64,000 nt of DNA from Robiginitalea myxolifaciens (lineage in GTDB: Bacteria > Bacteroidota > Bacteroidia > Flavobacteriales > Flavobacteriaceae), in NCBI RefSeq assembly GCF_900115205.1, contig NZ_FOYQ01000001.1, forward strand, positions 1,081,240 through 1,145,239. The letters run 5' to 3'. The position numbers were made by a program, and so were the translations under genes. Shown piece by piece: positions 1-8,819 of the stretch (position 1 is its first letter; each line of letters opens with the position of its first letter). Below the pieces are notes generated by a model. That model did not search any database and had not been told where the DNA came from. It saw only the letters and a list, made by a program, of their open reading frames with translations.

Positions 1-409
1 TTAAACGTATTTTTAATTCGTCCACACTTGGGGGCTTCACAAATACGGCCAGGGTTTGGTCTGGGAATTTCTTCTTGATCCGCAAACCTCCCGCGACATC
101 GATATCGAATATCACGTTCTTCCCTTCGGCCCAGAGTCGCTCGACCTCACTCTTTAAGGTGCCGTAGAAATTGTCCCGGTATACTTCCTCCCATTCCAGG
201 AAATCTCCGTTTTTGATATGCTTCTTAAACTCCGAAACACTCATAAAATAATAATGCTCGCCCTGATGCTCGCGAGGCCTGCGGGGTCGGGATGTTGCCG
301 AAACCGAAAATGCGAGGTTTAACTCGGGCTGGCCGAGCAAGTGCCGGACGATTGTGGTTTTACCACTCCCGGAAGGAGCCGAAAATACTATGAGCTTTCC
401 TCCCTTCAT
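1..409 (-). CDS. gmk: Guanylate kinase, C-terminal part cut by window edge
   Basis: Converts GMP and ATP to GDP and ADP in the cytoplasm. The 136 visible codons start with a P-loop (SAPSGSGKT, residues 10-18), followed by the GMP-binding signature SATSRPRRP and GEHYYF. The reading frame runs open through base 1, so roughly the last third of a normal ~200-residue enzyme lies outside the window. The ATG at 409-407 shares one base with the TAA stop of yicC (TAATG), so the two genes are translationally coupled; yicC-gmk adjacency is common in bacteria. Family assignment is secure. Confidence 0.95.
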   Translation of the reverse strand, partial: MKGGKLIVFSAPSGSGKTTIVRHLLGQPELNLAFSVSATSRPRRPREHQGEHYYFMSVSEFKKHIKNGDFLEWEEVYRDNFYGTLKSEVERLWAEGKNVIFDIDVAGGLRIKKKFPDQTLAVFVKPPSVDELKIRL

Positions 410-1266
410 TACAAGACATTGAGCATTTGTTCCTTGATCTTTTCGAGCTCATCCTTCATTTGGACTACGATCCGTTGCATGGAAGCGTCATTGGCCTTAG
501 AGCCGATAGTGTTGATTTCGCGACCGATCTCCTGAGAGATAAAGCCCAGTTTTTTTCCATTGGAATCCTCAGAATCAAGTGACTCCCCAAAATACTCCAG
601 GTGTTTGGCCAAACGGACTTTTTCTTCCGTGATATCGTATTTTTCGAGGTAGTAGATCAATTCCTGTTCAAAGCGATTACTATCCACGGACTCCTTAAGT
701 TCTGCTACCGCCCGCTCCAGGCGTTCCCGTACCGCTTCTATACGCCTGGCGTCCTGCCGTCCCACTTCCTCCAATTGTTCCATTAGGGTTTTAATGCGGT
801 TGCGGAAGTCCTGCTCCAGGGCTCGACCCTCTTCCAGGCGGAAATGCTGTAATTGTTCAATGGCCTGATCCAGTGCGCCTTCAATAGCCTGGAATTCCTC
901 CGGGTCAATTTCTTCCCGTGCCGTCTTCAGGGCATCGGGTAGTCGGAGCGCCATCTCCAGAAATTGCACCTGTTCCCCGTGGGCAAGTTCTGCCAGCTGC
1001 TCCATATAGGCACCTACAACGGCCTGGTTGATTTCACTATTCGCGGAAGCTCCGTTAGACTCAACATAGAGCGAGAAGTCTACTTTGCCACGCACCAGGG
1101 CTCTTGCGATCCGGTCGCGAAAAGCTAGTTCCTTCTCCCGATAAGCCTGGGGTACGCGCGCATTGACATCCAGGTTTTTACTATTCAGGGATTTGATTTC
1201 AACGGTAATCTTCTTTCCCGGTCGCTGGAGTATTTGCTTTCCAAAACCGGTCATGGAATGAATCAT
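409..1266 (-). CDS. yicC: YicC family endoribonuclease
   Basis: A 285-residue protein of normal family length. It opens with the family hallmark SMTGFG (residues 4-9), has a charged coiled-coil centre rich in Glu and Arg, and ends with the conserved MKDELEKIKEQ-type tail. YicC proteins are known as stress-linked endoribonucleases; the exact role in Bacteroidota is not established. It lies just upstream of gmk with a one-base overlap, so both are probably on one transcript. The gap to the DUF1080 gene upstream on the same strand is only 31 bp and holds a 14-bp palindrome at 1274-1287. Confidence 0.93.
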   Translation of the reverse strand: MIHSMTGFGKQILQRPGKKITVEIKSLNSKNLDVNARVPQAYREKELAFRDRIARALVRGKVDFSLYVESNGASANSEINQAVVGAYMEQLAELAHGEQVQFLEMALRLPDALKTAREEIDPEEFQAIEGALDQAIEQLQHFRLEEGRALEQDFRNRIKTLMEQLEEVGRQDARRIEAVRERLERAVAELKESVDSNRFEQELIYYLEKYDITEEKVRLAKHLEYFGESLDSEDSNGKKLGFISQEIGREINTIGSKANDASMQRIVVQMKDELEKIKEQMLNVL

Positions 1267-1297
1267 AGTAATGCGGATTTAAATCCGGGCAGTAACC

Positions 1298-2158
1298 CTA
1301 AAGTTCCCGTACCCAGATATTGCGATAGCTCACCCGGCTATTGTCCTGGTGGTCCTGCAATCGCAATGGCCCTTTCCCGTGAGCCGGGTTCTTTGGCCAG
1401 CCAATATACGGCGTTGTTCCCTTGATTTCGACATGATCCTGAATCAGGACGCCATTGTGAATTACGGTGAGGGTTCCCGACTTGATCTTCTCCCCTGCCT
1501 CGTTAAACTCAGGCATGTGATAGATAATGTCGTAGGTATTCCACTCGCCGGAAGGAACGGAGGCCATTGCCAAAGGGATATGCTGCTTGTAAATAGATCC
1601 CACCTGACCATTCGTATACGTTGGGTTATCATTGTTGTCCAATACCTGTACCTCATAGAGATTATTCAGGAACACCCCGCTATTGGCCCGATTCTGATTG
1701 TCTCGCTGTACGTCGGCCGGGGATTGCCACTCAATGTGAAGCTGGATATCCCCAAACTCTTGTTTGGTCTGGATATCTCCGGTTTTGTCTGCAACGGTCA
1801 TACTCCCGTCATCGTTCAGGTGCCAAACCACTTCACTGCTGTCACGGGTCATAACCCATTGGTCAAAATTGGTGCCGTCGAAAAGTACAATAGCGTCCGC
1901 CGGTGCTCCACCCTGGCTGTAGGGAGAAACTTCCGGTGGCACGGGTTCATAAAGTTCGGTTTCCTCTGGTTTTGTAGGCTCTTCGCCCTGGTATTCCTCG
2001 TATACAATGGGCTGCGGGCCATCGGTTGCCATGGCTTCGTCAGCATCAGCATTTCCTGAAGTTGCTTGTTCCCCGCAGGCAGCGAGCAGGAGGAATGCAC
2101 AGGTAATTGTGCACAGTTGGCGAAAGTCGGATAGTACGGATATCTTGTATTTTCTCAT
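1298..2158 (-). CDS. DUF1080 (3-keto-disaccharide hydrolase domain) lipoprotein A
   Basis: A 286-residue predicted lipoprotein. The signal ends in lipobox LAAC (Cys28) and is followed by a ~60-residue acidic, Pro-rich linker. The DUF1080 concanavalin-like domain begins near residue 90 with LFDGTNFDQW, and includes the conserved NSGVFL and GEWNTYDI segments. This family (Pfam PF06439) includes enzymes shown to cleave 3-keto-glycosides. The start ATG overlaps the stop of the second DUF1080 gene upstream (TAATG at 2160-2156), so the pair is coupled. Cell-envelope localisation, periplasm or surface, is inferred from the lipobox. The real substrate is unknown; the family name is used as a guide only. 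Confidence 0.85.
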   Translation of the reverse strand: MRKYKISVLSDFRQLCTITCAFLLLAACGEQATSGNADADEAMATDGPQPIVYEEYQGEEPTKPEETELYEPVPPEVSPYSQGGAPADAIVLFDGTNFDQWVMTRDSSEVVWHLNDDGSMTVADKTGDIQTKQEFGDIQLHIEWQSPADVQRDNQNRANSGVFLNNLYEVQVLDNNDNPTYTNGQVGSIYKQHIPLAMASVPSGEWNTYDIIYHMPEFNEAGEKIKSGTLTVIHNGVLIQDHVEIKGTTPYIGWPKNPAHGKGPLRLQDHQDNSRVSYRNIWVREL

Positions 2159-2916
2159 TAGTCCAATGATTTGATTTTAATATTTCGGTAGGACACCACA
2201 TCGCCGTGGTCCTGCAAGCCAATCTTCCCGGTATGGAAAGCTCCGAAACCTTCCCAATCCGCGAATTTGGATTTGGCCACCATAGCATCCCAGGCTTCGT
2301 TACCCAGGGGGAAGCTAACGATTTCCGTCCCATTCAGCACCACCTTTCCCGCCTCATTGGCGTAATCCACGGTGATTTCCACCTGATTCCATTCACCAAC
2401 CGGCACGGTCACATCCGACGCCGGGGCAACCATATCGTAAAGCGCCCCCGCCTGATGCGTGGTCCCGGCCTTAGCATCGGGATGCTTTTCGTTGTCCAGG
2501 ACCTGGATTTCCGGGCCCGTTACGTAAGGTTGTCCGTACTGCTCCCCTTCGGCAACCCCCCAGAAAATTCCGCTGTTTCCACCTTCGGAAATGCGCCATT
2601 CCAGGGATAGCACAAAATTGGAGAACTCCTGGCGGGTCACGATATTGTAATTCTGACCTTCGATGCGCTCCGTCGGCGGTGTAAAGACCAGGGCACCATC
2701 TTCAACAGACCAGGCGTCCGGGATTGCATCGCCATTATAGGCTTTCCAGGCATCCAGAGAACTGCCATCAAAAAGCACTGTCCACTCCGGGTTTTCAGCG
2801 ATTGGTTCCGCCTCTTCTGAAGCAGCTGCCATTGCCGGTTCCCGGGATTCTTCTTTTCCTTTACAAGCTAGGGCAACTAGCATTAGGGCCAGCAGGCCCA
2901 GTGTTGATTTACGCAT
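2158..2916 (-). CDS. DUF1080 (3-keto-disaccharide hydrolase domain) lipoprotein B
   Basis: A 252-residue lipoprotein with lipobox ALAC (Cys18) and a short acidic linker. The DUF1080 domain starts near residue 45 (VLFDGSSLDAW) and carries NSGIFWG and GEWNQVEI. It is a shorter paralogue of the downstream lipoprotein, with the same fold but low overall similarity, so the pair may split specificity. The gene overlaps the TIM-barrel gene upstream by 8 bp (ATGCGTAA, 2916-2909) and the next DUF1080 gene by 1 bp, giving a tight three-gene translational unit. A cell-envelope location is inferred. Confidence 0.85.
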   Translation of the reverse strand: MRKSTLGLLALMLVALACKGKEESREPAMAAASEEAEPIAENPEWTVLFDGSSLDAWKAYNGDAIPDAWSVEDGALVFTPPTERIEGQNYNIVTRQEFSNFVLSLEWRISEGGNSGIFWGVAEGEQYGQPYVTGPEIQVLDNEKHPDAKAGTTHQAGALYDMVAPASDVTVPVGEWNQVEITVDYANEAGKVVLNGTEIVSFPLGNEAWDAMVAKSKFADWEGFGAFHTGKIGLQDHGDVVSYRNIKIKSLD

Positions 2917-3967
2917 TATTTCCCAGTATTTTTTTCAACATCTCGGTGTCGATTTCCCCTCCGGCGAAATCGTCAAACGTCTTTTCCGTAGCCTCGATAA
3001 TGTGGTCCTGGATAAAGATGGCCCCTTCACGGGCTCCCTGTTCCGGGCTCTTAATGCAGCATTCCCATTCCATGACCGCCCAGACGTCGCATCCGTATTG
3101 GGTGAGTTTGGAGAAGATGGTTTTGAAGTCGATCTGACCGTCGCCCAGGGAACGGTAGCGTCCGGCGCGGTCCCCCCAATCGTTATACCCACCAAATGCA
3201 CCCTTTTTCCCCGTCGGGTTAAACTCCGAGTCCTTCACATGGAAGGATTTAATAAACTCGTGGTAATGGTCTATGTAGGTAATATAGTCGAGTTGCTGCA
3301 GTACAAAGTGGCTGGGATCATATAGGATATTAACCCGGGGATGGTTTCCGGTAGCCGCCAGGAAGCGCTCAAAAGTATCTCCGTCGTGCAGGTCTTCGCC
3401 AGGATGAATCTCATAACAAACATCCACACCTTCCTTATCGAAATGGTCCAGGATAGGCTTCCAGCGTTTGGCGAGCTCTTCAAAACCCATTTCTACCAGT
3501 CCCGGGGGACGTTGGGGCCAGGGGTGCCAGGTGTGCCAGAGCAGGGCTCCGGAGAAGGTCGCATGGGCTTTAATCCCAAGCTTCCTGCTGGCAGTACCCG
3601 CTTTCTTTACCACGTCCACTGCCCACTCCGTACGGGCCTTTGGATTATTCTTGACCTTATCCGGGGCAAAGTTGTCGAACATCAGGTCGTAAGCCGGGTG
3701 AACCGCAACCAGCTGCCCCTGCAGGTGGGTGGAGAGTTCTGTGATCTCAAGCCCATATGACTGCACCTTTCCTTTGAGTTCATCGCAATAATCCTGGCTT
3801 TCCGCCGCCTTGTCCAGGTCTATCAGGAAACTTTCCCAGGTAGGGATTTGGATGCCCTTATAGCCGAGATCGGCAGCCCATTGGCACATGCCATCCAGCG
3901 TGTTGAAAGGCGCTTTGCTGTCTACAAACTGTGCCAGGAAAACCGCCGGGCCTTTTATAGTCTTCAT
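2909..3967 (-). CDS. Sugar phosphate isomerase/epimerase-like TIM barrel (AP endonuclease 2 superfamily)
   Basis: A 352-residue protein without a signal peptide, hence probably cytoplasmic. It shows the xylose-isomerase-like TIM-barrel pattern of metal ligands in order: Glu in CYEIHPGED, Asp in ILYDPSHF, His in FHVKDSEF and Glu in VMEWECC. Relatives isomerise or epimerise sugars, and some act on 3-keto sugars or cleave keto-glycosides. It is the first gene of the three-gene unit with the two DUF1080 lipoproteins, which points to the same keto-sugar pathway. The precise reaction cannot be read from sequence. The start chosen is the ATG at 3967, with MKTIKGPAVF as N-terminus. Confidence 0.82.
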   Translation of the reverse strand: MKTIKGPAVFLAQFVDSKAPFNTLDGMCQWAADLGYKGIQIPTWESFLIDLDKAAESQDYCDELKGKVQSYGLEITELSTHLQGQLVAVHPAYDLMFDNFAPDKVKNNPKARTEWAVDVVKKAGTASRKLGIKAHATFSGALLWHTWHPWPQRPPGLVEMGFEELAKRWKPILDHFDKEGVDVCYEIHPGEDLHDGDTFERFLAATGNHPRVNILYDPSHFVLQQLDYITYIDHYHEFIKSFHVKDSEFNPTGKKGAFGGYNDWGDRAGRYRSLGDGQIDFKTIFSKLTQYGCDVWAVMEWECCIKSPEQGAREGAIFIQDHIIEATEKTFDDFAGGEIDTEMLKKILGNNA

Positions 3968-4110
3968 CGTTGGTTGTTTTTAGGTTTTAGTCCTGGCCGG
4001 AGCGAAAAAACGTTCCGGTAATCCGCTTCGGCCTTTATTAGGAATGCCCTATATTTAGGAAGAAGAATTACTCGCTTCCCGGCTTCGGGGGCAGGGTTAT
4101 AAATATAGAC

Positions 4111-4578
4111 ATGAAAAACGCTTCTGCCAAGCGCTTATGGGGCGATTATCTCGACAAGCATTTGGAATACGCCTTTGTGGATGAACCCCGGGTTCGTCAT
4201 TTTGGAGATAATCCCGAACTCGCGAATACCTGCCTGAAATTGGTGTTGGAAGGAAAGAAAAGAGCAAGTAGCCAATCCCTCCTGGGATTGCAATATCGCG
4301 AGGAAGCCTTGCCAAAACTGGGAGACTTTACCGTCCTTACCGATTGGGAAGGAGAAGCCAAGTGCATAATGCGCACTACAGCGGTTAGGCTCAAACCCTT
4401 TTTTAGCATTTCCTCTTCCTATGCCAAGATGGAAGGAGAAGGCGATGGATCCCTGGATTACTGGAAAACCCAGCACTGGGACTACTTTACCCGAGAGCTG
4501 GAACCTTTTGGCCGTGTCCCGCGCGATAGCATGATCGTGGTATGCGAAGTGTTTGAACGGGTATTTCCAGAATCCTGA
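4111..4578 (+). CDS. ASCH domain protein
   Basis: A 155-residue cytoplasmic protein of the YhfF-like ASCH group. Supporting segments are KRLWGDYL at the N-terminus, the GKKRASSQS segment, then GDFTVLTDWEGEAKCIMRTT and a C-terminal VCEVFERVFP strand. ASCH domains are PUA-like and are thought to bind RNA or modified nucleosides; no reaction is proven for this subgroup. It is the only plus-strand gene between two minus-strand parts of the sugar locus and is probably unrelated to it. Confidence 0.82.
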   Translation: MKNASAKRLWGDYLDKHLEYAFVDEPRVRHFGDNPELANTCLKLVLEGKKRASSQSLLGLQYREEALPKLGDFTVLTDWEGEAKCIMRTTAVRLKPFFSISSSYAKMEGEGDGSLDYWKTQHWDYFTRELEPFGRVPRDSMIVVCEVFERVFPES

Positions 4579-4584
4579 GGTGCC

Positions 4585-4618
4585 AAACAAAACGAGCCTG
4601 ATGCTGTGAACATCAGGC
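4585..4618 (-). terminator. Rho-independent terminator of the Gfo/Idh operon
   Basis: An 8-bp perfect stem (GCCTGATG 4596-4603, CATCAGGC 4611-4618) with a 7-nt loop. Read on the minus strand it is followed by a T-rich run (CGTTTTGTTTGG). It lies 32 bp past the stop of the minus-strand Gfo/Idh gene and just after the stop of the convergent ASCH gene. Confidence 0.7.
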
Positions 4619-4649
4619 CCGAATAATACTGTGTTTCCAGGAGGAAGCG

Positions 4650-5786
4650 CTAATCCATATCCACCCAGATATTCCCGCCTTTATGTGAAGCAACTGTAGC
4701 TTCGATATAGTTCATTCCGCGAACTCCATCAGTCATCGTTGGGAATTCGCCTTCGTCGTACTTTTCACCGCGGATTGCTTTGGCAGCACCCTTGTAAATA
4801 TTCCCCATGGAATCGAAAATTCCTTCTGGGTGTCCGGCGGGTAATTTTGTGCCGTCCAGGGATAACTCGGAATTGTACGCATGCCCGGGCTTATACACCT
4901 GCAAGGGTTGGGTATCGCTCAACAGGTATAGGAAATTCGGGTTTTCCTGCTCCCATCTCAGCCCCGCTTTTTCACCATAAATAGCAATGGCCAATCCATT
5001 CTCTTCTCCGGTGGCTACCTGGCTGGAACGGATTACCCCTTTAACGTGGTCGTCCATGCGGATCAGCACGGTTCCATCCACATCCATCAGGTTGTCGTCG
5101 TACATATAATTGAAATCACACAGCAGGGATTTTACTCGGAGTCCTGTGGTGTATTCCACCATATTGAAAGCGTGGACTCCAATGTCGCCCATACAGGAAC
5201 TGATCCCCGCTTTTTCCGGATCCAATCGCCAAACCGACTTGCGCTTGGCCTTGTCGTGAATGATCGGGTTGATCCAACCCTGGTAATACCGGGCGTCTAC
5301 CTTATGGATTCGGCCAAGTACTCCGGAAGCAATCATTTCGCGCATTTGGCGAACCATGGGATATCCGGTGTAGGTATGTGTCAGGGCAAATACCGTACCT
5401 GCTTTTTTATGCGCCTCCTCCAGGATTTTGGCCTCCTCATAGGTAGTAGTCATTGGTTTTTCACAGATCACGTGAAAACCGTTATCGAGGAGTTTTTTGG
5501 CCATAGGGAAATGCAGGAAATTCGGTGTCTGTACCGAGCAAACCTGAATCCGTTCCGATTCCGGAAGTTTCAGCTCCTCTGCAATCAGGGTGTCAAAATC
5601 CGGATATATCCGATCGGTGGGAATGCCCAACTCACGAGCAAAGGCAAGGCTATCTTCGTGATTTGGGTTAAACACAGCTCCGGTTATTTCATATGCATCG
5701 AACATATGCGCGGCCACGCGGTGCAGGACTCCGATAAGTGAGTCTCCGCCTCCCCCGAGAATTCCTAATCTGATTTTAGCAGGCAT
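4650..5786 (-). CDS. Gfo/Idh/MocA family oxidoreductase (cytoplasmic)
   Basis: A 378-residue NAD(P)-dependent sugar dehydrogenase-type protein. The Rossmann domain opens with GILGGGGDSLIG (residues 8-19). The family lysine follows in CEKPMTTTYEEAK, and the C-terminal domain carries the Asp/His pair in GDIGVHAFN. No export signal is visible. Members interconvert hydroxyl and keto groups on sugars or inositols, so in this locus it could reduce an imported 3-keto sugar (inference). It sits 26 bp behind the MFS gene and is last in the minus-strand operon that begins near 9818. Confidence 0.88.
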   Translation of the reverse strand: MPAKIRLGILGGGGDSLIGVLHRVAAHMFDAYEITGAVFNPNHEDSLAFARELGIPTDRIYPDFDTLIAEELKLPESERIQVCSVQTPNFLHFPMAKKLLDNGFHVICEKPMTTTYEEAKILEEAHKKAGTVFALTHTYTGYPMVRQMREMIASGVLGRIHKVDARYYQGWINPIIHDKAKRKSVWRLDPEKAGISSCMGDIGVHAFNMVEYTTGLRVKSLLCDFNYMYDDNLMDVDGTVLIRMDDHVKGVIRSSQVATGEENGLAIAIYGEKAGLRWEQENPNFLYLLSDTQPLQVYKPGHAYNSELSLDGTKLPAGHPEGIFDSMGNIYKGAAKAIRGEKYDEGEFPTMTDGVRGMNYIEATVASHKGGNIWVDMD

Positions 5787-5812
5787 CTTATTTGTAGATA
5801 ATTAGTGATGAA

Positions 5813-7051
5813 TTAAACAATTTCTTCGGCCCCATGTGCTTGAGGCACGCGTCCTTCCTCCAATTTCTTTCGGAAAAAGAACAGTATTCCAAAGAGTACC
5901 GCAACGGTGAGCGGGAAGAACATCATTTTGCCAAGCGTGGCTTTTCCCGCCGCCAATTCCGCGGCTTCCTGTACCACTCCTGAGGCCAGTGCATTTTCCC
6001 GGGCACTATCGAGCCAGGAGCCAATGACAGGCTGCCAAATCGCCGTAGACAGCATTCCGGCTCCACCTACCAGTGACATCCCCAGGGCACCGGTCTTAGG
6101 CAGGTATTCTGAGGTAAATCCAATCATCGTTGGCCAGAAATAACAAACGCCAAGGGCAAACAAAACAGCCGCAGCATAGATCATTCCCCCTTCGGCGATA
6201 CTCATACTATAAACGGCTACGGTGGTTATAATAGCCGACATCAGCAGTACCCCTATCGGGTTTAATTTGTGAACCATGAATCCGGCAAAATAGCGACCAA
6301 CGGCCATGATCCCGGTAACCATTGCCAGGATTAGCATAGGACTTGCCCCCGAATTCCCCAGAATACGCTCTACCCATTGTTGGGGACCAAACTCCGAGAT
6401 TGCGGTCAGGGTCATACAGATGATTATAAAGATGAACAAGGGTGACGCAAGCGATCGGATATTTAGTCCCGTATCGGTCTCGATATGCTCGCTTTCCGGG
6501 AATTGCTCTTTAAAGAAGAGATAACCATAGATTAAAGTCGGGATAAGCATGATCCCGATTTGCAATTGCCAGCCCATGTCAAAATCCGTCATAAACTTGG
6601 ACACCAGGGCCCCGATTACGATTCCTCCGGGAAACCAAACGTGGAAGCGGTTGAGCATGGCCGTGCGGTTTCGGGTATACATATCGGCAATCATTGGGTT
6701 ACAGGCCGCTTCTACAGATCCATTGGCAAATCCGATAAAGAAGGTGGAAATGAGTAAGGACCAGAAGCCCCCTGCGAGGATGGTTAATACCAGCCCGAGG
6801 ATGTGCGAGGCAAAGGCAATCATCATGAGTTTACGTGCGCCGAGGGTGTTGTAGAGTAATCCCCCGATTACCGTTGCAATAGGAAAGCCCAGAAAGGCCA
6901 TCCCGTTGATATACCCCAATTGGGTATCGGTAAGGTTGAATTGTACGCCGAGTTGGTCCAAAATCCCAGCGCGGATCGCGAAGGTCATTGCGGTGACCAC
7001 CAGGGAAATACAGGCAGCCAGAAAAAGCTTATTCTTGTTAACTTCTTTCAT
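5813..7051 (-). CDS. MFS transporter, probable sugar carrier
   Basis: A 412-residue inner-membrane protein with about 12 hydrophobic segments, typical of the major facilitator superfamily. The cytoplasmic loop between helices 2 and 3 reads YNTLGARKLM, and a central hydrophilic loop (FKEQFPESEH) separates the two halves. Its place between a Gfo/Idh gene and a nucleoside-symporter-type gene in a sugar-oxidation operon suggests uptake of a sugar or sugar derivative. Substrate is not predictable from sequence. Confidence 0.87.
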   Translation of the reverse strand: MKEVNKNKLFLAACISLVVTAMTFAIRAGILDQLGVQFNLTDTQLGYINGMAFLGFPIATVIGGLLYNTLGARKLMMIAFASHILGLVLTILAGGFWSLLISTFFIGFANGSVEAACNPMIADMYTRNRTAMLNRFHVWFPGGIVIGALVSKFMTDFDMGWQLQIGIMLIPTLIYGYLFFKEQFPESEHIETDTGLNIRSLASPLFIFIIICMTLTAISEFGPQQWVERILGNSGASPMLILAMVTGIMAVGRYFAGFMVHKLNPIGVLLMSAIITTVAVYSMSIAEGGMIYAAAVLFALGVCYFWPTMIGFTSEYLPKTGALGMSLVGGAGMLSTAIWQPVIGSWLDSARENALASGVVQEAAELAAGKATLGKMMFFPLTVAVLFGILFFFRKKLEEGRVPQAHGAEEIV

Positions 7052-7128
7052 GGATTATTGCGTTTGGTTTGCTAATTGGATGGTATCGTCAATGGGTTGA
7101 AGATATTAAAATAAAAGCTTTGCGCACA

Positions 7129-8358
7129 TCAGTGCTCGTAACTCACGTCTTCGTTTTTGAATAATAAGGCAAATAAGAGCATGACGAGCAATGCGAATCC
7201 CGCCGGATAAATCCAGATTTGATCCCACTGGTGGGCGTTCGGACCCAGCGCAAATTCATCGGTCAGTTTTCCGGCCACCCAGAATCCTATGAGCATCCCA
7301 ACGCCATAGGTGGCCAGGGTAATTAACCCCTGAGCAGCGCTCTTGATTGCAGGGCCGGCCTTGTGGTCGGTATAAATCTGTCCGGAGACAAAAAAGAAAT
7401 CATAACAAATCCCGTGCAGTGCGATCCCGGTCAGCACCAACCAGACACCTTCACCCGCATCGCCATAAGTAAAGCAGACATAGCGGAGGAACCAGGCGAG
7501 CATAGCCACGATGATCGTATTCTTGAAACCGAAACGCTTAAAGAAAAAAGGCAGCAACAACATGAACAGGATTTCGGAGAATTGACCCAATGTCATTTTC
7601 CCGGCCGGATTGCTCACCCCTATCTCCCCAATAAATTGCCCGGCATGCTGATAGTAAAAAGCCAGCGGGATACAGATCAAAACGGAAGCGGCGAAAAAGA
7701 TACCGTAATTGCGATCTTTCAAGAGATTAAGGGCATCCAGCCCCAGCAGGTCCCGTATACTTGTTTTCCCTGAGCCTTTCCCCTGAGGCGGGGTTTTGGG
7801 CAGGATAAAACTCAAAAGTCCCAACAGGAAGGAAGCTCCAGCTGCCAGGTAGAAGGTATTGCGCAACGCACCTTGGGCCATGCCCTCGGGGCTGTCCCAA
7901 CCAAAAATAAAACTGATCGAAAGCCCTGCCAAAATCCAGCCGATTGTCCCAAAGACACGGATAAAAGAAAACTGCTTTGCCGGGTCGGTGAGTTGATAGA
8001 AACAGATGGAGTTCGCCAGGGACAAGGTGGGCATATAAAGAATCATATAACCCAGGACGTAAGGGTAGAAAACGGCAAAGGTTTCGGCCCGGGCCAGAAA
8101 AACCATCAGCACGCCTCCAACCAGATGCAGCAATCCGAATATTCGTTCGGCATTAAAGTAACGATCTGCGATAAGCCCTATAATAAATGGGGCCACAATA
8201 GCTCCCCAGGATTGGGTGGCGTAGGCCAGGGCAGATTCAGCCCCGCTTGCCTCCAAAGCAGCGGGCAGATAAATGCCCATGGTAACAAACCAGCTCCCCC
8301 AGATAAAAAACTCCAGGAACATCATGGCCGATAACTGGGTCCAGATCTTACTTTTCAT
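7129..8358 (-). CDS. Nucleoside:H+ symporter family (NUP) MFS transporter
   Basis: A 409-residue, 12-helix inner-membrane carrier. The N-terminus (QLSAMMFLEFFIWGSWFVT) is the signature of the NupG/XapB-type nucleoside symporter family. In Bacteroidota and Planctomycetota, members of this family often occur in sugar-catabolism loci with DUF1080 and TIM-barrel genes, so the cargo here may be a glycoside or keto sugar rather than a nucleoside (inference). The gene starts 5 bp after the DinB stop, and a 77-bp gap separates it from the MFS gene downstream. Confidence 0.85.
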   Translation of the reverse strand: MKSKIWTQLSAMMFLEFFIWGSWFVTMGIYLPAALEASGAESALAYATQSWGAIVAPFIIGLIADRYFNAERIFGLLHLVGGVLMVFLARAETFAVFYPYVLGYMILYMPTLSLANSICFYQLTDPAKQFSFIRVFGTIGWILAGLSISFIFGWDSPEGMAQGALRNTFYLAAGASFLLGLLSFILPKTPPQGKGSGKTSIRDLLGLDALNLLKDRNYGIFFAASVLICIPLAFYYQHAGQFIGEIGVSNPAGKMTLGQFSEILFMLLLPFFFKRFGFKNTIIVAMLAWFLRYVCFTYGDAGEGVWLVLTGIALHGICYDFFFVSGQIYTDHKAGPAIKSAAQGLITLATYGVGMLIGFWVAGKLTDEFALGPNAHQWDQIWIYPAGFALLVMLLFALLFKNEDVSYEH

Positions 8359-8363
8359 TGTGC

Positions 8364-8807
8364 TTATCGTTTGTAAAATACATAGTCCAGAACCAGGGGT
8401 TCCAGGCCGGCCTCCCTGAATTCTGCAGCCAGTTGAGCCCGGTGATGGGTGGAATGGTTAATGATATGAAAGAGCATATCCTGGAGCGCATTGGTAAAGG
8501 TCTCGCCCCGGCTATTCATATAGTCAATCCGTCGGTCGAAATTGTCTGTATTGGTGATTATTTCGAAAGTGCTGCGTTGGTTTTCGTAGTGAATTTCCTC
8601 CCAGGCGTCCTGTTTGTGCTCCTGCCATACCGTAAGGTCCGGCGTTTCCTCCAGCATTCTTTTGTTCCAGATGTGGTGGGCATTGAGGATGTGGCTGAAG
8701 AGCTGCGGGGACCTGCCGGGCAATTCCCCCGATTCGGTACCCAATTCAATAATCATGCGATTACAATAAAAGTTGTAATCGAAAAGCTGATGAAAAAATG
8801 CCTTCAT
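8364..8807 (-). CDS. DinB family protein (putative metal-dependent hydrolase/transferase)
   Basis: A 147-residue four-helix-bundle protein. His residues that could bind metal occur in LNAHHIWNKR, in FHIINHST and in the HHRAQLAAEFREAGL segment typical of DinB/YfiT-like proteins. Some family members are thiol-dependent transferases; many are unassigned. It is embedded in the sugar operon, 12 bp after the exported TIM-barrel gene and 5 bp before the NUP transporter, so it is co-expressed with them. Confidence 0.85.
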   Translation of the reverse strand: MKAFFHQLFDYNFYCNRMIIELGTESGELPGRSPQLFSHILNAHHIWNKRMLEETPDLTVWQEHKQDAWEEIHYENQRSTFEIITNTDNFDRRIDYMNSRGETFTNALQDMLFHIINHSTHHRAQLAAEFREAGLEPLVLDYVFYKR

Positions 8808-8819
8808 GTACCGGATTAA

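Noticed and set aside
1349-2059. 236-codon plus-strand ORF
   Set aside because: It lies entirely antisense to a DUF1080 lipoprotein with clear family motifs and a lipobox; its own translation has no domain or signal.
5046-5741. 231-codon plus-strand ORF
   Set aside because: Antisense to the Gfo/Idh gene; composition is that of a mirrored frame.
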